DNA of 26,346 bases from an uncultured Methanobrevibacter sp. Lineage in GTDB: Archaea > Methanobacteriota > Methanobacteria > Methanobacteriales > Methanobacteriaceae. The translations under genes were made by a program, and so were the position numbers. The stretch lies in NCBI RefSeq assembly GCF_937906425.1, contig NZ_CALCYR010000051.1, positions 1 through 26,346 on the forward strand, given 5' to 3'. Of this stretch, positions 7,921 to 19,900 are shown piece after piece. The notes below the pieces were generated by a model. It was not told the origin of the DNA, made no database searches, and saw nothing but the letters and a program-made list of their open reading frames with translations. How positions within the stretch are numbered: the first letter of the stretch is position 1; each line of letters starts with the position of its first letter.

Positions 7921-10900
7921 GGACTACTACACAAGCGGTTCAGGTACCATTAACATTAACGGTAACAATGCAAGCATAATCAGCTGTAAGTTTGATGAGA
8001 ATAACGCTACATATATGGCTGGTGCAATTTACATTTCAGGTGCAAATGCCAGCTTGAATCTTTGTAATTTCACCAATAACTATGCAGACAATGACGGTGG
8101 AGCATTATATATTACCGGTGAAAACGCCACCTTGGCAAATTCCACATTTACAAACAACACTGCAGGTGACGACGGTGGAGCGGTTAACTGGATTGGAGAT
8201 TACGGTAGATTATATAATGTGTCTGCTGATTTGAATAGGGGTCTAAGCATATTCAAGAATAATCACCAGTCCAATTCAAAGGGTGGAAGTTTCATTATTC
8301 AAAGTAATTACCTTACTGCAGACATTTTTAACATTACAAACAGTTATGCTGAGCAATTGGCCGGCGGTTTATTCCTTACAGGTAATTATGTAAACCTAAG
8401 CAATATCTACTTTGAAAACTGTACCACCAATTCAACAGTAGGCTATGAAGGCAACCACAGTGGCGGAGCAATGAACATTGTAGGTAATCATACCAGAATC
8501 ATAAACGCTACAATTGAGAATTGTTTGGCTTACGAAGGTGGAGCTATCTACTGGGAAGGAAATGACGGTTATGTAGAGAATATTACAATAAGCAATTCTA
8601 ATGCTACAGAGGATGGTGCAGGAATATACCTTACAGGTAATAATACCAACATAAGCGATATTGATGTTAATAATTGTATTGCAAAAACAGGTTCCGGTGG
8701 AGCGGTTTATATAAGTGGTATTGATGCCACCATTGATTACGGTAATTTTATAAACAACACTGCAAAGATAGATGGTGGTGCAATTTACTTAACCGACAAT
8801 AAGGAAGGTTATATTTACCACGCTTACTTTGAAAACAATACTGCTGGAAGAAAAGGTGGAGCAATTAACTTCTATGCTGGAGCAGAGGACGGATTGGTCT
8901 CAAGCTGTGAATTTGTAGACAATATTGCAAATGCATCTGGTGGTGCTATCTACTGGGAAGGTACCAGAGGTGTTATTGAATATTCCAACTTTACTGGAAG
9001 TAGGGCAACAGGTACTAATACTGAAGGTACAGCTATTGTTCCTAATAATGGTAGAGGAGGATCTGTAATATGGTTAGGAGATCGTGGGGAAGTCAGAGAA
9101 TGTAGTTTTAACGATTCACAGTCCAAAAATGAAGGTTCCGTTTTATACATTATAGGTGATGACTTTGCAGCATATAACTCTAATTTCACCAATTCACTTT
9201 CAATCGAAAAAAGCGGTACTGTGTATATTGAAGGTACCTATGCTAAAATAGGTGACTGTTATATGGATAACAACACAGTGAAGGAAAGAGGTGCAGGCAT
9301 ATTTGTTAAGGGTAACTTCATTTCAATTTCAGGCACTGCAATAAACAATTCCACTTCAGGAATTACAGGTTCAGCAGTTTATGTTGAAGGAAACAGGACT
9401 GAAATCAAGGATTCAATTATCTCAAACAACCATGCGAATGTAAGCGGTGCAATATATATTGCAGGTTCAAGGTCAACTGTAAGCAATGTTAATTTTGAAA
9501 ATAACACTGCTACTGTAGCGGGTGCAGCTATTTACATTAATGGTAATGACACTCTTGTTACAAAATCCAATTTGACAAATAACTCAGCTTTCCAAGGTGG
9601 AGGAATTTATTATACCGGTCAAAGAATTACAATAAGCTATTCCAACTTTGACAGGAATTCCGTAAATGGAACAACTGCAGATACCAAGGGAGGTTCCATT
9701 TATATTGTAGGTAAAAGTGGAGACAGTATTATAGGATGTAATTTCACTGACAGTTATGCTTTAAGTTCCGGAGGTTCCATCTGTTGGGTAGGTGGTGGTG
9801 AAGGAGGATTAATCCAAAACTGTAGTTTCATCAATTCCACCACTGAAGGTATAAGCGGGGTTTCCGGTGCAGGTCACGGTGGTGCAATTGTTTGGGAAAG
9901 TAACTTGAATGGGCTTATTGACAATTGTACATTCATAGATTGTGTAGCTCAAAAAAGTAAAAATGCAGGTGCTATTTATATGGGTGTAAGCGGTAATCCT
10001 GCTGTAAATCCTACAATTTCCAATTGTCTTATTGTAAACTGTTCAAATGGTGAAAGAGGAGTAATAAACATTCACGGTATTAACGCTACACTTTACAATA
10101 TTACCCTTGCAAATCTCAGTGGCGTGGCAACCAGTGATAAGGGATTCCATGCAATTGAGTTTGAAAATCTTATTACAGGCAGAATCGTCAATTGTACTTT
10201 TGAAAATATTACAGGTGATTATTCTGGAGGAGCCATTAAAATAGATGCCGGTTCCAACATAGTCATTGCAAACAACACATTCATTAATGTTAATGCTACC
10301 ACTGATGGTGGGGCTATCTATTCCACTGATGTTTCGGGTGAACAGGTTTTAGAAAACAACACATTCATTAATGCCCATGCCCAAAATGGAGGTGCAATCT
10401 ACTTTAAGAATATGATTACATCATTCAAGAACAATACATTTGTAAACAATTCCCTTTTCTCAAGTTCCGGTAGAGGTGGAGCAGTTTATTTGCTTGCTGA
10501 AGGAATTGTCATAGATAATTCAACTTTCATCAACAACACTGGAGCATTTCAGGGCGGTGCCATATTTTCAAGTAAACAAATCAGCCTTATCAATTCCTAC
10601 TTTGAATCAAATATTGCAAATGGAGGTACAAGCAATATAAAAGGTGGTGTACTGTTTGTTGATGGTGGAGATGTCATTGTAGATAACTCTACATTCATAG
10701 CCAATTCTGCACTTCATTCAGGAGGTGCATTATATCTGAATAATATGAAGACTGTTTATGTAAGCAATTCCACATTTTTACATAATACTGCACCTGCTTA
10801 TGATGGTGGTGCAATATATGCTGGTGCTGTCTACATTAATGAATCATCTCTATTCATGTATAATAACGCTAGCAGAGCATCAGCGATCTTTGCTAGATCC

Positions 10901-13900
10901 GCTTATATAAATGATACAATATTGCTTGAAAACCAGGCTCACTTTAGACAATGGGCAAATCAATACAATAAAATCAACAGCAGCCATGTTAATATTTCAG
11001 GTATATTCAGGGGAGAGGACACTCTATTAAATGCTATTTTATTGGAAAATGACAATTATGAGTTCCATAATCTTACTTACTGCGGAGTAAATGGAGAGCA
11101 AACCAATACGGATGAGGTCACTTCTGCTCGTTCATATAATGAGGTCTATCAATTGATCGTATTGGAGATTTATAATGATCAAAATGACTTGGTGGACACT
11201 ATAGAACAGTACACAGATGCAAATGGTCGTTATACCTTTGACTTTGACTTGGCCGATGCTTCAAATTATGCATTTAAGGTATACCATCCAGAAGACAATT
11301 ATTATACCTCTTCAGAATACACAATTTCAAAGGCATTGCCTATAATTGAGATTCAGCTTAATAACATTACACATCCGGAGGATGAGTTAATCAATTTCAC
11401 AGTAAGCGGTACTGCAGGCACTCCACAAGGCAATTTGTCCATTGTAATCAATGATTCAAATGGAAATATCATTTATGAAGGCTTGCTTGGATTAAGTGAT
11501 TTAGGAACTGCCCAATTAAATCTTGAAAGATTGAATGTAAGCCATTATAATGTTTCAGTAAGGTATAATGGGGATGAGAATTATATTCCTGTAAATACCA
11601 GTGGAGAATTTGATGTATATAGGGGAGAATCTTACCTTAATATAGACATTGATAATTACACATATAATGAAACTAGAAACATTACAATCTCAATGCCATT
11701 AGTTGAGGAAGGCATATTGACAGTTCTGCTAAGCAATGATGAATATTCTCAATTATACACATTCTATCTTGAAAATATGGATTCAGTTAAAATTGAGCTT
11801 GCCATACTTGATTCAAATGAGTATAATGTTTATGCCGTTTTCCGCGGTAATAATAATTACTATCCATGTGAGAATGAGACCAATTTCACAGTGTTCAAGG
11901 CTGCCTCAATCATAGATGTAAATGTTGAGGATGTTGTAGGCGGTCAAAGGGCTACTGCAGATATTCATGTGTCCCCTGAAATTGCAACTCAAACAGTTCG
12001 TTTGATCATTTATGATGAAGAGGGCAATGAATTGGAAAGATATGATGATTTGGGTTTAAGCAATTCAAGAGTTTCACAAATATTAAGCCTGCTTCCTAAG
12101 GGAAGCTATAACGCTACAGTATACTATGCTGGAGACAGGAATCATAAGGAATCTGAAAACTCCACACTTTTCAATGTAAGCAATGACCTTTTCCCAATTG
12201 ATATTGAGGCCATTGACCTTATTTATGGTCAGGATCAAATCATTAACATCACTGTCCCTATTGGTGCGGATGCATCTAAATTATGGATTAAAGTGAACTG
12301 GACTGAAAATGATACATTAAGCAATTTGGGATACTCCTTTGTTGATGGATTAATACAGATTGACACTTCAAGTTTAGCAAATAGATTGGCTGTGGCAAAC
12401 TACACAATTGATGTATACTATGAAGGTGATGAGAATTACCTTTCAAACAGCAGCGCTAAGGTCTTTGAGATTATCCCTGCAGATATTGAAATGACAATAA
12501 GTCCTCAAAACATTAGTTATGGATCAATTGAAAATATCACAATTGAAATTCCAATTTTAAGCGGAATTGGTCAAGATGAAGCACTAATCCTATATGTTAA
12601 CAGTACAACTAATGAATCTATTCGATTTGAAATAGAAGATTATGACATTGACAGTGAGGGCAAGGCAGTTTGGAATATAAGTGAAAGCATTCTGCCTGCA
12701 GGTGATTATATCGTTGAAGCTGTCTATAAGGGCTCTTCAAATTATAATCCTGCAAATGGAACTGCGCTCTTTACAGTTTCAAAGGCAATGCCTTGGATTG
12801 AAATAGACTTAAACAATATCTATGTAGGTGAAAGTGAAATAATCAATATTACAGTTTATCCTAATGGCTTAAATGGTGTAACAGGCAATGTTACAATCTA
12901 TGTAAGGGATAAGATTGAAACCCTTATCCTCAATGAAAGCTCAGAGGCCACTTTCACCCTTAATGATGAGATTGAAGGTACTGGCATAACTGTGGTTGTA
13001 AACTATGCCGGTGACAATAATTTCTATTCAGTGCAGAATTCAAGCCATTACAATGTAACTAAACAGAACACTACAATTACTGTTGATGCATTAAGTCCAA
13101 TAAGCTATGGTACAATTGAAGACATTAATGCAAGTGTCAATTTCACTGATGCAAGCGGAACAATCATATTGTACATTAACAGTAGCATTGCCGGTTTCGA
13201 TAATATTACCAAGGTATTTAACATTGGAGAAAATGATGGCGGAAAGGTAAATTGGGACATTGATGAATTGGTATTGGCTGTTGGAGAATATGATGTGATT
13301 GCAGTCTATTCAGGTGATAGAAAGTATAATAACAGTACTTCCCAGACAAAACTTATAGTTGTAAATCAAAACAGCAGCTATCAAATCAGTGTTGAGGCAA
13401 ACAACACAGTCTATGGAGAAGATCAAATTATTATAGTAAGTCTTCCTGAAGATGCAAATGGTACAGTCACAATTGTGATTGAAGGATTTGACATAAGTTT
13501 AACAGCTAATGCAGAGGATGGTCATGCCCTATTTGTCATTCCTAGTGGGGAATATGATTATCTCTCAGTTCATGAGAATTATAAGGTGATTGCCACCTAT
13601 AATGGTGACAGCAATTATGCAGCAGGAAATACTGCAGAAGATCTTTTCAATGTTACCAAGGCTGATGTTGATGAATCAAATAGGTTCATTTCAGCTGTCA
13701 ATATCACTTATGGTGATGATGAGACAATCACTGTCACCTTAAATGAGCATAATATTATAGGAAATATTACAATTAGCATTAACGGCGTTGAGATTGAGAC
13801 TAAGGAATTGGCTGATGGTAAGGCTGTATTTACAGTTCCTAATGACTTATTCTCCTTCTTGGAGGTTAATGAATATAATGTCATTGCCAATTACTCCGGT

Positions 13901-16900
13901 GATGCTAATTACAATGGATTTGCAGTGTCTGAGAATTTAAATGCTGATTTCACTGTTTCCAAGGCTAATGTTACTGTGACAGTTGATACTGAGAGCATTC
14001 CATTTAAGGAAACTGAAAATGTGAATATTGCTGTTGCTGGTGTAATTATTGATGCTTCTGCTTCTGGCGTGGCTAAATATAATTTAACAGGTAATGTGGT
14101 CATTTATGTTGATGGCATTGTAAATCAGACTGTAGCAATTGCTTCTGCTGATGAAAATGGCATATTGCACATTGCTATTGAAGGTTTGGCTGTAGGAAGC
14201 CATAATATAACTGCAAAATACTGTGATGATAGAAACTACAATGAAAAGAACAATACTGGAGAATTTGAAGTCCTTAATGCACTTCCTGAAAACATGGAAA
14301 TTGCTGCTCAAAATATCACTTACCACATTCAAAATGAAAGCGTTTCAGTTGATTTGGGAGAGGTATTAAACGGAACTGTCCAATTGTTCATTAATGGCTT
14401 ACCTGTTCAAAGAATTGGAGTTTTAGATAAATCTAGTGTTGAATTTGATCCTATATCTGATCTTGAAGTTGGAAATTACACAGCTAAAATTGTTTTTGCT
14501 GCAAATGATGATAGTGTGGAAGCAAGCCTAAACTTCACTGTTTCAAAGGCTCCTACCGTGATTGACATTATGGCTACAGACAGCACTTATGGAAAGACTC
14601 AAATCATTACTGTAAGTCTTGACAACACTGTCTCAGACAAGTTCAACTTAACAGGCAATGTAAGCATTAGAATTAATGGTGTGGATTACGGAAACAAGAC
14701 TCTTGATACAAATGGTCAAGCTGTCTTTGAAGTGGATGGTCTTGAAGCAAGGGAAAACTATGAAGTCATTGCTTACTATTACAATGATTCAAACTATGAG
14801 GATAATAATACCAATAGGCTATTTGCAGTCAATAAGGCAGATGTGGAATTGGAAAATAGGGACATTTCAGCTGTCAATATCACTTATGGTGATGATGAGA
14901 CAATCACTGTCACCTTAAATGAATATAATATTACCGGTAAAATAACAATTATAATTAACGATACCCTTATTGAAACTAAGGAATTGGCTAATGGTCAGGC
15001 TGTATTTACAGTTCCTAATGATTTCTTTGATTATCTTGAGGTAAACGGATACAATGTTATTGCAAATTACTCAGGTGATGTAAACTATAATGGATTTGAT
15101 GCTGATGCAAATTTAAACACTGACTTTACTGTATCTCCAGCCAATTCAACTGTCAAGGTGGAAGCTATTCCATCCATTGTTTATGGAAATAATGAAACCC
15201 TTACAGTCACAGTTCCAATCAGAAACCATACCGGTACAATCACATTAACAATTAATGGCAGCGATTATAAATTCATTAAGCACTTGACTGCTGAGGATTC
15301 AGATTCAGTCACATTGAATGATCTAGGTGGTTTGGCTGTTGGAAGATATAATGTAAGCGTAAAATATGATGATGATAGAAACTACAATCCAAGTGAAGAC
15401 AGTGTACTCTTTGAGGTAATCAAGGCAGTTCCACTTAATGTAGGTGTTGAGGCTCAAAACATTAGCTACACTGAAGATGAAATCATTACAGTCACTGTAT
15501 TGGATGAAAATGCTACAGGTTCAATTAGAATTACTATTCCGGAAATTTCCTACACAGATACCAAGGATTTGGAATCTGGAATTGCTAAATTCAATATAAG
15601 CGGTCTTGTTGTTGCATATTACTCAGTAATAGCTAATTACTCCGGTGACGCTAACTACAGCAGTGCGGAAGTCTCCACTATCTTCCATGTTGATAAGGCA
15701 GCTTCCAATGTGGCTATTGAAGTGAATGATATTGTCTACAATGAGGTTGAGTATGCAAATATTAGTATTCCTAATTATAACGCTTCAGGTAGGGTAATCA
15801 TTAAGATTGACGGCAATGATTATGCTGTTAGGAATTTGGATAATGAAACTCCTATAAATCTTGAAGTGGATGGATTGGCTGTAGGCGAACATTCAATTGA
15901 ACTTGAATACTTCGATGATGACAATTATAATAAGAGCTTTGCAAGAGGATTGTTCAATGTTACCAAGGATGTTATTCCTGTTGATCCGACTGATGAGTCT
16001 TCTTTGATTGTTGTTCCTGAGGATATTGTTTATCTTGATGATGAGATTATTCTTGTTAGTGTTGGCGTCAATAACGCTACAGGTAATGTTACTGTTAAGA
16101 TTAATGGCACTGATATTGTCCTTACTAAGAATATTACTGAGGATGGCGGTCAGTCTGTGTCTTTCAATGTTTCCGGTCTTGTTGTTGGCGAGTACAATGT
16201 TACTGTTGACTACACTGATGATGCTAACTATAAGGATGCTACAACAAGCGGCTTGTTCAATGTTGCTAAGGCTCCTTCTGCTGTTGAGATTGAAGTTGAG
16301 GACATTGTTTACTTGGATAATGAGACCATTAAGGTTACTGTTCCTATCATTAATGCTAGCGGCACTATTGTTGTTAAGGTGAACGGCTCCAAAGTAAATG
16401 AAACAAGCTTTAATGGTGTAGACAGTCCTTCTGTAACTCTTATTGTTCCTGGTCTTGCTGTCGGCGAGTATAATGTAACTGTTGAATACAGCAATGATGT
16501 AAACTATAATGATAGCGAGTCCAGTGCTTTGTTCAATGTTGCTAAGCGTAATATTACTGATGTTGAGGGCAAGGAAGGAATGACAGTTGTTCCTGCTAAC
16601 ATTACTTATCTTAACAATGAGACTGTTGTTGTAAGTATTGATGTTCCTAATGCTACAGGTATTGTTACTATAAAGATTAATGGCACTGATATTGAATTGA
16701 GCAAAAACATTGCTGAAGAGGGTAGCCAATCTATTAGTTTCACTGTTGAAGGTCTTGTTGTTGCTAACTACACTGTAACAGCTTATTACAGTGATGATGT
16801 TAACTATAATGATGCTGAGCTAAGCGCTAATTTCACTGTTGATAAGGCAGCTTCCAGTGTTGAATTGGAAGTGGCTAATCCAATAGTTTACAATGATAAT

Positions 16901-19900
16901 GAGACTATTGCTGTAACTGTTCCTATCACTAATGCTAGCGGCACTCTTGTTGTTAAGGTGAATGGTTCCAAGGTTAATGAAACTAGATTTGATGGGGTAG
17001 ACAGTCCTTCTGTAACTCTCATTGTTCCTGGCCTTGCTGTTGGCGAATACAATGTGACTGCTGAATACATTAATGATGTAAACTACAATGATAGTGAGTC
17101 AAGCGCTTTGTTCAATGTTACCAAGGCTGAAATTCCTGTTGATCCGGATAATGCGTCTTCATTGATTGTTGTTCCTGAGGATATTGTTTATCTTGATGAT
17201 GAGATTATTCTTGTTAGTGTTGGCGTCAATAACGCTACAGGTAATGTTACTGTTAGGATTAATGGCACTGATATTGTCCTTACTAAGAATATTACTGAAG
17301 AGGGCAGTCAGTCTGTGACTTTCAATGTTTCCGGTCTTGTTGTTGGCGAGTACAATGTTACTGTTGACTATACAGATGATGCTAACTATAAGGACGCTAC
17401 TACAAGCGGCTTGTTTAATGTTGCTAAGGCTCCTTCAGCTCTTGAAATTGAAGTTGAGGACATAATCTATGGTGCCAATGAAACAATTGCAATCAGTGTT
17501 CCTATCACTAATGCCAGCGGTACTATTGTTGTAAAAGTAAACGGTATTGAAATTAACAGAACAAGCTTTGATTCAGAGGATTTACCTCTAGTTGAAATCC
17601 TGATTGAAAAGCCTTCAGTCGCTCAGTACAATGTCAGTGTTGAATATATTGATGATGTAAACTATCTTGACAGCAATAATTCATCTATTTTCACTGTCTC
17701 TAAGGCAGATCCTAGTGAAGCAATGGATATTATTGCTACAAATGTTACATATGGCTCTGATGTAATCGTTAATGTAACAGTTCCTGCTGATGCCAGCGGA
17801 AACATTACAATCAGAATCAATGATTACACAGATACTATTGAAATCACAGCCGGTGAGACTATTGTAAGCTTTACAGTTCCTGATTTAGAGGTAAACAACT
17901 ATGTTGTATACGCTAATTACTCAGGTGATGCCAATTACAATTCTGCTATTGTAAACACTCCATTCCATGTTGACAAGGCTGAATCACATATTTCAGTAAT
18001 GGGCATTGACATAGTATATGGCGATGATGAGACAATTACTGTTGTAGTTTCTGACAAGAACGCTACTGGATTTGTAACAATTACAATCAATGGCACTGAT
18101 GTTAATGAAACCAAGGCCATTGGTAACGGTACAGTTGAATTTACCATTAAAGACTTAGTTGTTGATGAATACAATATAACTGCACTTTACCATGATGACA
18201 GAAACTATCTTGACAGTGAGTCCAGCGGTATCTTTATCGTGTCAAGGGCTGCAGTTAAGGATATGAGCGTAAATCCGGTCAACATTAGCTATGGTGATAA
18301 TGAAACAATAGTTGTAGAGATATTGGACAATAATCTAAGTGGAATTGTAACCATAAATGTAAACGGAAGCGAATACGGTCCTGTTGAAATTGAAAATGGA
18401 AGGGCTGAATTTATTGTTCCTGGTCTTGTTGTTGGTGATTATAATGTAATCGCCAGCTACTCCGGTGATGACAACTATAATGGAAGCACTGCAGAAAATA
18501 CCTTTGTTGTTGAAAAGGCAAAACCTTCCGTATATGTTGTTGCTGCAAACATCGACTATGGTGATGATGAGTTAATTACTGTAATCGTTGATGGATTAAA
18601 TTTAACAGGTAATGTAACAATTAAAGTAAATGGCAGTGAATATGAAACTAAAGATATTGATGAAAGAGGACGTGCAGTATTCAATATAAGCGGCCTTAAT
18701 GCTGGTGAGTATGAGGCGGTTGCTGTCTATAATGGTGACGTTAACCACAAGACAAGTGATGGTCAAGATCCATTTAATGTCTCAAGAGTTGTTCCTGATT
18801 TGAATGTGACTGCTGAGGATATTGATTATGGTGATAATGAGACTATCACTGTCACTTTGCCTGAGGATGCTACCGGTACGGTTAATATTACTGTTGATAA
18901 TGTGACTTATCCTGATGTTCCTATTGTTAATGGTACTGCGAGCGTTACTGTTCCGGGCATTGTTCCTGGTGAGCATAATGTGACTGTTGATTATCCTGGT
19001 GATGAGAATTATAATGCTACAAGCACTAATGAGAGCTTTACTGTGGATAAGGTCGCTCCTAGTATTGATATTGAGACTGAGGACATTGATTATGGTGCGG
19101 ATGAGACTATTGCAGTTACTGTAAATCCTGTTGATGGTGGTGTTACTCCTACCGGTACCGTTAATATTACTGTTGCTGATAAGGATGGCAATGTTCTTGA
19201 GTTTAATGAGATTCCTTTGGTGAACGGTTCTGCTTCAATTGTTGTTCCTGGCTTGAGTGCTGGTGAATATGATGTTGATGTTGTCTATAATGGTGATGAT
19301 AACTATCTTGAATCCAATGCTTCTGACGGCTTTGATGTTGCTAGAATAGTTCCTGATTTGGATCTTGCTGTTGAGGATATTGATTATGGTGATAATGAGA
19401 CTATCACTGTCACTTTGCCTGAGGATGCTACCGGTACGGTTAATATTACTGTTGATAATGTGACTTATCCTGATGTTCCTATTGTTAATGGTACTGCGAG
19501 CGTTACTGTTCCGGGCATTGTTCCTGGTGAGCATAATGTGACTGTTGATTATCCTGGTGATGAGAATTATAATGCTACAAGCACTAATGAGAGTTTCACT
19601 GTGGATAAGGTCGCTCCTACAGTGGATTTAGACACCAAGGACATCAGTTATGGTGAGGATGAACCTATTGCAGTTACTGTAAATCCTGTTGAAGGCGGAG
19701 TTACTCCTACCGGTACAGTAAACATTACAGTAAATGGTGTGACCTACACAGACATTCCTTTGGTCAATGGAAGCGCCAGCATCAGTGTTCCTGATTTGGC
19801 TGCAGGCGAATATCCTGTTGAGATTGCTTATGGCGGAGATGATAATTACTTAGCATCTGAAGCTAATGGAAGCTTTGCTGTAAGTCAAATTATTCCTGAA

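Noticed and set aside
15893..16729. 278-codon open frame on the minus strand inside the Ig-like array
   Set aside because: It is antisense to a clearly coding repeat region. Its Asn/Ile/Ser-rich translation mirrors the repeats, and similar shadows occur at many other repeats.
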